Assembly (NCBI RefSeq): GCF_949987535.1 | Contig: NC_080071.1 | Span: 22,281,032-22,345,031, forward strand | Direction: 5' to 3' | DNA: 64,000 nucleotides | From: Balaenoptera acutorostrata | Taxonomy: Eukaryota > Chordata > Mammalia > Artiodactyla > Balaenopteridae | Part shown: one piece after another, positions 1 to 11,887 of the stretch | Layout: every line of letters starts with the position of its first letter | Numbering within the stretch: position 1 is the stretch's first letter | Program-made: the position numbers and the translations under genes | The notes under the pieces: generated by a model | Databases searched by the model: none | Seen by the model: only the letters and a program-made list of their open reading frames with translations | What the model was told of the DNA's origin: nothing

Positions 1-1084
1 ACAAGATCTACAGTGATTATAACATGTTTTAATGGATACACTATAAATTCATTAATTACTTTGGAACATTCAAGTTGTTTCCAATTTTTTAATATTACAA
101 ATGGCACTGTGATAAATACCCTTTTACTGATATCTTCAGCGCTGTAAATTACCTTCCCTCTGCCCAGCACCGAGCCCTGAGGCCCAGTGCTCTGACACTG
201 AAGCTGATAACTTGTTACCACTGTCAAAAAGAGAAAGTCTTCCTCTTGACACCCCCAAAGTGTCAGGGGAACCCCATGTTTACTATGAGGTGGGGAGTGT
301 TAAGGGTGGAGAAAGAAACCAGAAAAAAAAAAAAAAACACCCACAAACCATAAATCTAGTGACACTGCCACAAGAAGAGACATATTAGTTAGATAGTATG
401 TGGGAACATTTTCCCTGTTCTAAGGGATACCTAGAAAAGGGTATCGCTAAATGCAGAGGAGATAGGAAAGTTGAGCTATACCACCATCTGTTTTCTGTTT
501 TAAATTAAACCAGCAAGATATATTAAAATGTCCAAATAATTTTATCTCCCATCTTAATTTCCCTTCCATTCCAAATCTCACAATAAGTATTTCAGAGGAT
601 AGATGAATTTGAGCAAGATCTGAAGCTGAACTTTTACCTCCAATATAGTTATATGTTTTCAAACGTTTACAACTAAATTAAAATACTTAATATGGTCTAC
701 TAATAATATTGAGAAAACTCAATAAAAAACTTATTCTCCAAAAGAAAAGCTCAGTAAACCTGGTGAGACCGCTCCTAAATCATTTGTTTTATCTAGCAAT
801 AATAAATCACTTCACAATCCTAATGTTTGATCTTGAACCTGATAAAACTGCCTCTGAAATCAAGTGACAGTAACAAATTATTCAAAGGGCTAATTAAGAC
901 ATCCTGAGTTCTGAGCAGCTGTTTTATTATTGTCATTTACAGAAATTTGTCTTAAACATCTGACCATGTCTCCTCGAAGAAAATGACTTCTATTAATGCT
1001 TGGCATAGTATCATGGAACACTGGGAGGCAAAATCTTCTTCTGAAAGTGGTTAAAAGGTACAAACTTCCAGTTATGAGACAAAT

Positions 1085-1330
1085 AATGCCTGGGGATATA
1101 ATGTGCAGACAGCATGGTGACTATAGTTAATAATATTGTATATCTGAAAGCTACTAAGAGAGTAGATCATCAAAGTTCCGTCATAAGAAAAAAATTGTAA
1201 CTATGTGTGGTGATTAACGCTTTTACTGTGGTAATCATTTTGCAATGTATACATATATAAAATTGTGATATTGTACACTTAAAAGTAATACAATGTTATA
1301 TGCAATTTGTATCTCAGTTTTTAAAAGTCT
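1085..1330 (+). mobile_element. Old L1 3' UTR fragment
   Basis: Contains GCATGGTGACTATAGTTAAT, CTAAGAGAGTAGATC and TAATACAATGTTATATGCAA, in the order of an old mammalian L1 3' UTR. No clear flanking duplication seen. Confidence 0.75.
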
Positions 1331-3624
1331 GAGAGCTATGTCCCTATATATGTTTTAAACATCTAAACAGACATCCTTATAGTTACTGAAAGTTACAAAA
1401 CATGTAATGTAAAGTAAGAAAACCCAACCAAAGAGGTTTCTTTTAAACCCATCACATTCATTTTTTAATAGCGCCAGCTGCCTATTTACTTCAATGCTCA
1501 CACAATAAAGTTTCCTCTTAAGATTGTTAAATCAGCATTAGAGCAGGAATAGGGCGTATTCTTAGGGGTCAGACACTTCTTCCACCCTGAAGCATCCGTA
1601 TCATCTGCTCATATATATGAGCCCTTCAGGGGCCATATCAAGTTTCTGGTGCAGAAGAAAAATTTTTTTAAGAAAAAATTGTTATCACCCTATTACAATC
1701 CAAATTGGGGATCTTCAAGTGATATATGAAAAAAATGATTATTTCCTAAGAACTGAAATAAGGGACCTAAGAAGCCATCATGGCACGAAACACACCTCAT
1801 GGAAACTTACTGACCAAACCAAACTATGATTCCCGGTGATTTTGCCATTATACACCACCTCAGGAGGAAGGCTATTACTGTCTGAGTTAAAAATGCTCAC
1901 TTCAGTCAAGTGCTATATCCAAGGAGGGACACACCACAGTTCTTACAGAGTTAGGAATTTCTCTTTTTATGGAATTTTAGGCAAGACAGATCTTTATTTC
2001 TAGTGAATATTCTTAAAAGTAAAATCAAGAGTTTTCATTACTTGTACCTTCAAAAAATAGCTGTTCGGCACTTCAGAAATTCTCTTTGAATGTCATACAT
2101 TAAAAAAAAAAAAGTAAAATCCACATTAAAATAACAATCTGACTTTAGTTAGCGTTAGGCCACATTTTACTGGCTTATTATAGCCAAATCCTAGCAGTGG
2201 CTCTGTCCTAGGTCTGAGTATGGAAATAGAACAAGTTCAGTGGGGCCTCCTGTTTCATTAGGAAGCCTATCGGATTACTGGTTCTAATTAAGGGTTGTGT
2301 TACTGGCTACCACACAGTTATTAATGTGCATTATTGTCATTATAGGAAGTTCTGACCTCTGCTGTGTGTCACCTGGAGTAAAATTTAATTACCAACCAGA
2401 GAATATATGAGTAAGGATGATATAAAATGGCTTCTTGTGAGGCATCTGTGATTGCAAAATACTATCTTATAGTTTTTGCTTTGTCATTAGGAAAATAACT
2501 AAACCCCTTTCTAAAGCTTAAAAATAATTCATCTGGAAGGTGAGACCACGGTGTATCTATACTAATTTTCCCGTGTGCTATTAATTCAGCAAATTCTTTA
2601 TATATTTTTCAACATACAAGAACATGAGCTAAAGAAACTGGATTTACTGACTGAAATTAGATGGACATTTCAAACAATATTATAGGACTTGCTGATGTAT
2701 GTTTTAAAACTACATATCTATTTCCTGTCCTATGCTTTGTTGGCCAAATGCTTTGAACAACTTGGAATTAAGGAACCAGTTATTACCATTTAAATGCACA
2801 TTTTCTTTTTTTTTAACCTGAAAATTATATTTTCAAAAAGTCAATGAAATCAGTGAAACTGAACTATTTCTGATATTTTCATTACTAATGATTTCACATA
2901 GTCCTCACAATAGGCAATAAAGTAGGTAAAATGGGGAACTTGTAAGCAGCAATACTGGGTAGAGCAGCAGGTATTACTAAAAAGATAACAGTTTGTTCCT
3001 CTAGAAATTTTAACTTAAGATCAAACACTTACCTTTCTGAGATAATTTCAATGAAACCTTACTCAAAGGCAGAACAGGGGCAGATAGGTTTTCGTATTCC
3101 TTTCCGTATCTATGATGCTTTGCCTGACTTGATGAGCACTTTAATTTATGACTCTTAACAATATATGGAAACACTCATGGGTACTAGGAAGATGCAACAT
3201 AATCTATTCAAAAGGAAGAGATCAGATTGCAATGGCAAAAAATTTCACAGCTATGACATTTCACAACTATTTACTGAGTGCCTACTATGTGTTAGCATTC
3301 AGCCCAGCTGCTAGACTAGAGAGGTATAATAATAATACAGGTGGGTATGTGTTAGGTGCAGTGGGCTACAGGGGTCTCTGCTTGTTCGGCTTACCATCAT
3401 CTTTGTATCCTATCATTCAGCACTGTGCCTGACACACAGCAGATGCTCAAATAATACTTCATTAAACTGAACCTAGTATGCAGAGATTCCCTCGACTGGG
3501 TTACTGATACATTATTGATCTTAACCTTATGATATGATGACAATGATCATATGAATAGAAACTTCCATTTGTGAGTGTTCATGGGTTAGATGGTCTATAT
3601 AACAGCTTAGGTAACATCTCTCTC

Positions 3625-3770
3625 TCTCCTAAAAATAAGCTTAGAGTGTTAGTATTCTACCCCTATTTTACAAAAAGGGAGACTAAGTTTCAGGCAAAGT
3701 CGTCCAAGTTTACACAGTAATTTCAGAAGAACTGAACTTTCCCTTCAGTTTGTAAAACCCACAATGCTAA
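3625..3770 (-). repeat. MIR fragment
   Basis: CCCCTATTTTACAAAAAGGG, AGACTAAGTTTCAGGCAAAG and TTTACACAGTAATTTCAG, a diverged reverse MIR. Confidence 0.55.
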
Positions 3771-4064
3771 ATTGAGTAACCTGTAGGACATTCAGGTCTT
3801 ACAGGCTGGTAAACAGAAACATAAGATAGCAAGCTGCTCAGAAAAGAGGGCTACACCAGAAATGAACTGTTTACAGAGAGCAGGTAAAAATATGGAAGGG
3901 GGAGGGAAGAGTGAGTTATAAGCATTTAAAGGCAGGAAGAGTAGCCCATATGGAGAAGCTAGTCCTGTTTTAGGGGACACTGTGGAGATTTCTTAAGGGA
4001 GAACTGAAATTGCTCATTCCTGTGGAAAGTTAGGAAACTTGGAGTAGGGGTTAGAAATTCACAT

Positions 4065-4210
4065 TCCATATGACATCATTTCCATTTTAAAGGTGAAGAA
4101 ACTGAAACTCAAATATTTAGTGCATTCCTAAGGGCTGACTTATAACCAACCCTTGTTAGGAACGGGTAGGACCAGGGCCTGAAATCAGGTCTTCTGTCTT
4201 TTACTTATAC
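4065..4210 (-). repeat. MIR fragment
   Basis: CATTTTAAAGGTGAAGAAAC, then TGAAACTCAAATATTTAG and GGCCTGAAATCAGGTCTTC, a diverged reverse MIR. Confidence 0.5.
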
Positions 4211-7200
4211 TTTGAGAACACAGCCCAGGTATATCGTGTCCTTAAAATCCCCTTAGAAAATTAGAGAAGTTCCCCATGGCTGGGCAGAACATAAATATAT
4301 CAGTTTGCCAGTGCTTATTCTGATTGGTTACAGTCTGCTTTAATTGTTAAATATTTTGACTCTCCCTCCAGAAGAAGGTGGTGGGTGGTAGGAATAATCT
4401 TCCCTCCAAATGCCATGTGTAAAACTTTAAGGACGGACATCACTTTAACAGTCCAGGCTATGTCAAACATGGTACCATAATTAGTATCCTAAGCAGAGAG
4501 TGACTGTTCAGAGTAAAGGACTGTGTTATTAACTTTACCTTGGATCTCCCAGAACCTAGCATGGCAAGCACTCTCAATAGATATTTGCTGAATTACTTGA
4601 TAAACAAATTTCCCCAAATCTGGGAAGCCTTCTCCAGTATTCAGAGTCTTCTCAATCATGGAATATCTCCCATGCCTGCCCATTCTGAAAAAACATTTAA
4701 TTAGAGCTTCAGCTTTTGACCTCTTTTGCTGTGGGTCTTTACACTTCTTATCAGAGATGAGCTACAACATTATTCACCATCAGAATGTAGTCTTTAACTC
4801 AGATATGCCAGCAGGGATGTGATGCTAAAAATATTTAACTGGTGGTATGACACAGGCACTGACCAATCAGAATGGGCAGCGGCCAGTGGGCCCTCCTGGT
4901 GCTGAACGCAGCCCTCAGCCACCCTGATCGTTCATTCTTTCAGAATAGTGACCCTGCTTTCCTGTCTTCCTAAGATGAAAACTTTGTTGGTCAAAATTAT
5001 ATAAAATGAGAATCAGATCATATCCTTAAAATACAGACAAATCACAGAAAATATCCAAAACTCCCTTATGACTATTTCTAAATTTAACCTAAGTTGACCT
5101 GTTGTAAAACTGGCTTGAGCTAGCTTCCATTCTCTGTCCCTTCCTCCTAAAGTTGTATTAACCAACACAGGAATGGGGTTAGGGTGAAAGCAGCCAGCAA
5201 GCAAGAGATGTTACACATTAACTCTCTCCATGATAAATGGTGTGACTGAAACTTCCTTTGTTTTAAGCCATTCTTAAAAGTGAAGACTTCAAGAATAGAG
5301 AGTGACAGTCAGTGTATATGTTTGTACAAGCACACTGTTTAGGACAGATAAATGACAATGAATAAAGCTAAGTTTTGGAAACAGAACCATGTTCTAATTC
5401 TTACCAACTAACTGACTCAAGGAAAATCCCTTAACAGCAAACTGGGGGGAAAGAGGAGAATAAATGTGAGACCATATATATGAAAATAATGTTTTGTAAA
5501 ATGTAGGTGCTAATCAAACGTGTGTCATTGTTAGAGAGAGGCTAGTCTGTGCAAATGAAACCACAGGGATAAGATATCAAACTAAGCAAACTTATATGTT
5601 TAACAGAGTATTAAATGTTTCATTAAAAGGAAAAAAAAAAAAAAGTGAAGACTTCAAAGGCAATACAATGCGATGGAAGAACCAAGGAACAGAAATTAAT
5701 GGTCTTGTGTCCAATAATAAAATCCTCTAAACACTACAGAGTTCTGAACAAAATTTCTTAAAGCTACCTTCAAAAAACACCAGAGAACTCTGTATTTTTT
5801 ATTTAGCTCCCTTAATCAATTCAAACTAAATGTAATTATTATGCAGAACTACTTTTTTTTTTAAAGCAAACTTTGCAAAAGAATGGTTACAAAAGGAAAT
5901 TCATTGCTTCTTTTTCTATAAGCACTATGAGAAAGAGATCTTTTCTTATCATCCGTGAAAAAATAAGAGCAAAACCGCTCTCAGAGAATGTCTGTGCTTT
6001 AACTTAAATGTAAGAAGTGAACATCAGAGACACGAATGACTTTGAACTAGAGGAATAAAATCACTTTTAGTATTAATGCAGAGGTGGGACCATGGATACC
6101 TTTTATCTGTCTAAGGCCCAGCAATTAATTGTTTAGAATACTCACGCAATATTCTATTGCCTCTGTAGCTGTAATAATTCAAATGGTTTAAAAATTCAAT
6201 GAACAACCCGGCATAGCGCTCGCAAGATATTTCAAACACATAACCACCAAAGTGAACACAACCCTGCAAAAATGTAAGATTCTCGAACAATAATTTTCAC
6301 ATAATAGTTATAACGCCATGCTGTGCGCTTCTTTATTTAAACACCATTTTTAAACCTTATTTTTATCCCCATTTTTAGCATCCATGTGCTATCCAGTGAT
6401 AAAAGAGGATAGTCACAATAATGGACTTCGTTGATGCAGGAGACCAATTTAAACTATAGAACTGGAAAATTATTTGGAATAGAATGGTGGTGAACCCAAG
6501 ACAGTAGAAGGACTAATCTGTTTCCTCACTGGAGGTCATCAAGTAACAGTATAAATAACCAACCCTGAATACTATGGGTGAAACCACCTCAGAGGTCTGT
6601 CCACTAATTTTGTACATAGAATACACAATTTTGAGAGTAACATTTTTATTGCTCTTTAACACCATATGAAAGCACTGTCACCTACATTATCACATGAATC
6701 ATAACATTTCTAAACTAAGGGATTCTGCTGCATTTCATGGCAATGTCTCAAATTAGCCCAACAGGACACCAGCAGAGGTCCTGATATTCCTGATCTTATG
6801 TTTGAATAGATTGTTTTATCCTTGACAAAGTGCTTTCATATTCATTATCTTAATCATAATTTACAGTTCCTCATTGAGAAAGGAGGCTAAAATAAATGGT
6901 AACAAATTAGACACTGTCCACTGCATGGAGAATGGTCAGGGGCAGTATTCCTGAGCTTTGACCATTCTAGAACAGAACAATGGCCTCCACAGTCCTTATC
7001 TCTAACTTTATTACCTTTAACACGTTTTCCTAATTGTGATCCAATTAAAGAATACCATCTATCGCATTGAAAATGTAATATGAAAGGAAATCATTATATA
7101 AATCTACCCAAAATCAATACTCGTTATGTTTTTTCTTTAAAATAGGGTGTATATGCATTTGACACTCCAAATGTTTCCTACAAGACATTTCAAAAGGTGA

Positions 7201-8546
7201 CTCACTCAAAATATCCTCTTCACCAGAGGAATAAAAAGATTTCTAGTTGATGTTTTTCATTATTTTACTCACAAGAGTAAAAATGACATTTATCCATCTA
7301 TTTATGCATCCAAACATATAAGATGCTTGTGTGTATATATGTGTCTATATACGCATATACATCTATACATATATGTATAATATGTGTACTGGCTGTCCTG
7401 TTCTAGAAAGGAGTTCAGGAAGTTAATAAAAAGGCATACCCTACAAGATAAAATAAAGGTAAAAATCAATGGCAAGGAACACAGGACAAAGGGAAAATGA
7501 GGCAGGAGCAAAACGGCTTACTGAGAGAGGTCAATTGTTTCAAGTGCCCAACTTCTCACCGGTGGTTAAGCCTGAAGAGCTTGTCTAATGACTATCAACC
7601 AGCACTGATCAAAAACAGCGAATTACCTGGAGATCAAGCACCTGATTGACAAGAAATCTATCATAAGCAGCTCTTCGGCACAAGCATACTTCAATGATAA
7701 TTGGTCCTAATGATAACTCTGAAATGCAATTGTTAAGTGTAACTTGCATCATGATAAGAAAATGTATTTCTTTCCTTGTATCCTGTTGCGTTGAAAATTG
7801 ACAATTCAGATAAAATATATAAAACTCTATAATCAGAAAATTTAATTAATATAACCTATTTCCTGACTAAACTGGAAGAGAGCCCAGTTATTGATTACTT
7901 GGAGATACAAGCTCCCGCCTTATTAATGTGTTTTATGCAGGGATATTAAATACCCCAAAAAACGGAAACAAGCAAGGTTCCAGGTCCCTAGAAAGACAAA
8001 GAGTAACCCTTTATTTCTCCCTTTCTTAGATCACAGAGCTGGAAGGAATCTGTCAAGGGTTTCAAATAGCTTTCATTTCACATGCCAACCCTGAAGAGTT
8101 GCTAGTGGTTGTGTCGTGTAGGGAAGGATTCTGAGGACCAGCCAGGCCCAGCAGGAAAGAGTGTTCTCATCTATTTATTAGAAATTCTGCCAGGGAAGAG
8201 GAAATGAGGCAGTACATTGCTGCTTACCTGCTTTATTCCTCATCTCAGTTCAATTTGTTGATGTTACCAGTGAGGAACTGGAGACTTAAAGTGCTGGGCT
8301 ACTTATTTACCATTTCTCTTTAGATTTATTTTAGCTTGCCTTATTATAAAAACTATTTGACATGTTACAGAAATACACATAATAACAATAAAGAGATGTG
8401 AAAAACAGGATGAGAGATAAAATATATATATCATGGGGAGGATAAAGTTTGTCCTTGTGGCAAATTCTAAAGCCTTCATTTTCACCATGGCCCTTCCCAG
8501 CACTGGGTAATCCAGATTCACTGATATTTTAGCTGCTCATCCCAGC

Positions 8547-8601
8547 AAATGTGAGTATGAATGTGAGTGTGAGTGTGCACGCGCGCGCGCGTGTGTGTGT
8601 G
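8547..8601. repeat. Alternating purine-pyrimidine tract (TG, CG, TG)
   Basis: Imperfect GTGA units lead into TGCACGCGCGCGCGCG and then TGTGTGTGTG. The CG core flanked by TG runs is a classic potential Z-DNA former. It is unusually CpG-rich for the AT-rich surroundings. Confidence 0.85.
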
Positions 8602-8904
8602 ACAAATATGCACCCCAGGAATAGGTCCTGAGTTTGACTATCAAGAAAACAAGGCCTCTAAGAACCACTGCCCATTTATTTTGCTACTGTACTTTGAATT
8701 ATTGGCAATAATACATTTCAAAAGGAGATTTTTAATGAATTCATGTATAGTAAAAAGTTATTAGTTCTGTCATAGCTATCTGGAAGAAATAAATATTTTT
8801 CTTTGATAATAAAAAAATAGAAGTAAAATTTTAAAAAAGAAAAGAAAACAAGGCCTCTGCAGTTAGAGATTTGGACTCATACCTCAGCCTTCCTTTGTGC
8901 CATA

Positions 8905-9470
8905 TAAAGGAGCATTTTATTCATTCATTCAAAAATATTCACTGATATTTGTTTGTAATATATAAACAAAAATAAGCAAATTACACAGTATGTTAGAGGG
9001 TGGTATTATAACAATTAGATAGCACAAGGCAAGGGGGATTGAGATATCAAAAATGCCAAAGTAAAGTGGAGGCAGATTACAATTTTTAAAAAGGTGGCCA
9101 GGGTAGGCTTGTTGAGAAGGTGACATCTGAGCAAAGTCTTGAAGGAGGTGAGGAGGTGAGTCAGGAGGATCTGGGGAGGAGCAAGGCAGTTACGTGAGGA
9201 GGAAAAACCAATGAAGGGCTGGAAGGCAGAAGCAGGCCTGGTACGTTTTAGAAATACCAAGGAGTCCACCATGGCTGGAGGAAAGCAGTAGAGGAGAATA
9301 AGGAGAGATAAGGTCAGAAAAATAATGGGGGAGGGGGGCAGGTAATACAGGATCGTGCAGCCATCATAAGACTTGTAAATGACGAGTAAAGTGAAAAAGT
9401 CACTTGGGGTCAGCAAGCCAGGATGACTGAGTTCCCTGTCTTTGGAGACAGGGCCGACCTGTACATTTTG
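8905..9470. repeat. Ancient mammalian repeat (L2-like), diverged
   Basis: GAAGGTGACATCTGAGCAAAG, TCTTGAAGGAGGTGAGGAGG and AATACAGGATCGTGCAGCC are parts of a common old mammalian repeat. The long minus-strand frame across 9015-9491 is incidental. Family name uncertain. Confidence 0.45.
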
Positions 9471-9814
9471 TGCAGATGTGGACAGCAGCAAGGTACACAG
9501 ATTTTAGGAACATGCCCAAAGATATTTATCTTTATGGCTCGTATCGGTCCATAACGTGAAAAGACATGCTCGGATTGTGACACATCCTGGCAAGGTGACC
9601 ATCCTGGGAAGGTTTAGAAAGCAAGAGCAAGACAAGTGGAGAGTGAGGGGTTGCCTGATTTGCTGCAGTCTGAGGTCATTTATGAAGTGTCACCTCGTCA
9701 TTTCTCTTCAGTGTGGTATTAAAATTCTTCCTGGACATTTGTAAGTGGTGGACCCACAGAGGAAACCTTGGTCTGGCAAGTATCAGAGGTCAGAAAACCA
9801 CTGAATCTATATAT

Positions 9815-10290
9815 AGACAGTCCTCGACTTAACAGTGGTTCGACTTACACTTTTTTGACTGGTGCAAAAGGGGTATATGCATTCAGCAGAAACTGTGCTT
9901 TGAATTATGATTTTTGATCTTTTCCCAGGCTAGCAATATGTGATACTGTCTCATGATGCAGGGCAGCAGCTGAAGTTCCAGGTCAGCCACGCGATCACAA
10001 GGATAAACACCCAATACACTTATAACCATTCTGTCTTCCACTTTCAGTGCAGTATTCAATAAATTACATGAGATATCCAGCACTTTATTATAAAACAGGC
10101 TCTGTGTTAAATGATTTTGCCCACCTGTAGGCTAATGTAAGTGTTCTGAGCACATTTAAGGTAAGCTGGGCTCAGCTATCATGCTCAGTAGGTTAGGTGT
10201 ATCAAATGCTTTTGACTCAGGATATTTTCAATTTACAATGGGTTTATCAGGACATAATCCCACACTGTATGTCGAGGAACATCTGTTGTA
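9815..10290 (-). mobile_element. Non-autonomous DNA transposon, Tigger-like
   Basis: The ends are inverted repeats: ACAGTCCTCGACTTAACAGTGG on the left and, reversed, ACAGATGTTCCTCGACATACAGTG on the right. The interior matches my memory of a mammalian Tigger/pogo-type consensus read in reverse. About 475 bp. Family name uncertain. Confidence 0.7.
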
Positions 10291-10778
10291 AGACTGGGGT
10301 ATAAATGAACACTAAAAAGAAATAAAACCAATCCTGAAAAACTCATAACCGACATATCATTACTGTCTATGCAAGCCCAGTAAAGGCTGGTGCTGTCAGA
10401 ACAGACATCCAAAAAGAGAGGAAAGCAGAGGGGAGGGAGAGAGGAAACTAACTGTGGCATGATGACCTACTTCTGAAAGAAGAATGTTCCTTCAAGCTCA
10501 AGCCTAGGAATTTATCAGGAACTTGTAGTAGATAGAGAATAAAGCAGTTGCATAGCCCGCAGGAGGTTTAGAAGCCAGAACCAAGTATTTTAGACTGTGA
10601 TTTATTGAGCCACCAAAACACAGGTGAAATAAACTTCTACAGCTAAAATACATATCCAGTAAAGTTTCTGAATGTCTCTTGTTTTCAAACATTAAAAAGA
10701 GGGACAATTAATTCAAGGCCAAAGTGAATTCTAAGTGAGAATGGGTATAAGAAAAGCACAGTTTAAAAAAGCCTTCCT

Positions 10779-10816
10779 GGGACTTCCCTGGTGGTGCAGT
10801 GGTTAAGAATCGCCTG
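10779..10816 (+). mobile_element. CHR SINE, 5' part (split by an L1)
   Basis: The tRNA-derived head GGGACTTCCCTGGTGGTGCAG is visible, then the element stops after AAGAATCGCCTG and resumes at 11654. The target-site duplication AGCCTTCCT flanks the whole composite (10770-10778 and 11888-11896). Confidence 0.95.
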
Positions 10817-11653
10817 GCAGAAGACCTAAATAGACATTTCTCCAAAGAAGACATACAGATGGCCAAGAAGCACATGAAAAGCTGCTCAACATCACTAATT
10901 ATTAGAGAAATGCAAATCAAAACTACAATGAGGTATCACCTCACACCAGTCAGAATGGGCATCATCAGAAAATCTACAAACAACAAATGCTGGAGAGGGT
11001 GTGGAGAAAAGGAAACCCTCTTGCACTGTTGGTGGGAATGTAAATTGATACAGCCACTATGGAGAACAGTATGGAGGTTCCTTAAAAAACTAAAAATAGA
11101 ACTAACATACAACCCAGCAATCCCACTACTGGGCATATACCAGAGAAAACCATAATTCAAAAAGACACATGCACCCCAATGTTCATTGCAGCACTATTTA
11201 CAATAGCCAGGTCATGGAAGCAACCTAAATACCCATCAACAGATAAATGGATAAAGAAGATGTGGTACATATATACAATGGAATATTACTCAGCCATAAA
11301 AAGGAACGAAATTGGGTCATTTCTAGAGACATGGATGGACCTAGAGACTGTCATACAGAGTGAAGTAAGTCAGAAAGAGAAAAACAAATATCGTATATTA
11401 ACTCATATATGTGGAATCTATAAAAATGGTACAGATGAACTGGTTTGCAGGGCACAAATAGAGACACAGATGTAGAGAACAAACATATTGACGCCAAGGG
11501 GGGAAAGCGGCGGGGGGGTGGGGTGGGGGTGGTGGTGGGATGAACCGGGAGATTGGGATTGACATGTATACATTGATGTGTATAAAATGGATGACTAATA
11601 AGAATCTGCTGTATAAAAAAATAAATAAAATTCTAAAATTAAAAAAAAAAAAA
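10817..11653 (+). mobile_element. 5'-truncated L1 nested in a CHR SINE
   Basis: About 840 bp with the C-terminal part of L1 ORF2, a G-rich 3' UTR (about 11498-11540) and a poly(A) tail. The coding part is visible at 10817-11155 and 11179-11475, broken by a stop at about 11154, so it is dead. It interrupts the SINE, and the interrupted bases are repeated on both sides (AAGAATCGCCTG and AAGAATCCGCCTG), which is the expected target-site duplication. Confidence 0.95.
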
Positions 11654-11887
11654 AAGAATCCGCCTGCCAATGCAGGGGACAAGGGTTCGAGCCCAGCCCC
11701 AGGAAGATCCCACATGTTGCGGAGCAACTAAGCCCGTGCGCCACAACTACTGAGCCTGCGCTCTAGAGCCCACGAGCCACAACTACTGAAACCTGCGTGC
11801 CTGGAGCCCGTGCTCTGCAACAAGAGAAGCCACTGCAATGAGAAGCCTGTGCACCGCAACAAAGACCCAACGCAGCCAAAAACAAAG
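11654..11887 (+). mobile_element. CHR SINE, 3' part (continues from 10816)
   Basis: It resumes at AAGAATCCGCCTGCCAATGC, with the RNA polymerase III B-box-like GGGTTCGAGCCC. It then has the CACAACTACTGA repeats and ends AAAAACAAAG. Confidence 0.95.

Noticed and set aside
9015..9491. 158-codon minus-strand open frame
   Set aside because: It lies antisense to an old repetitive sequence and has no recognisable domain. The low-complexity purine-rich plus strand explains the lack of stops.
10799..11475. L1 ORF2 fragments as functional reverse transcriptase
   Set aside because: Only the C-terminal end is present, with a stop in the middle and no catalytic domain.
11398..11727. Proline-rich minus-strand frame with FIPPPPPPPHPP
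   Set aside because: It is the antisense of the G-rich L1 3' UTR.
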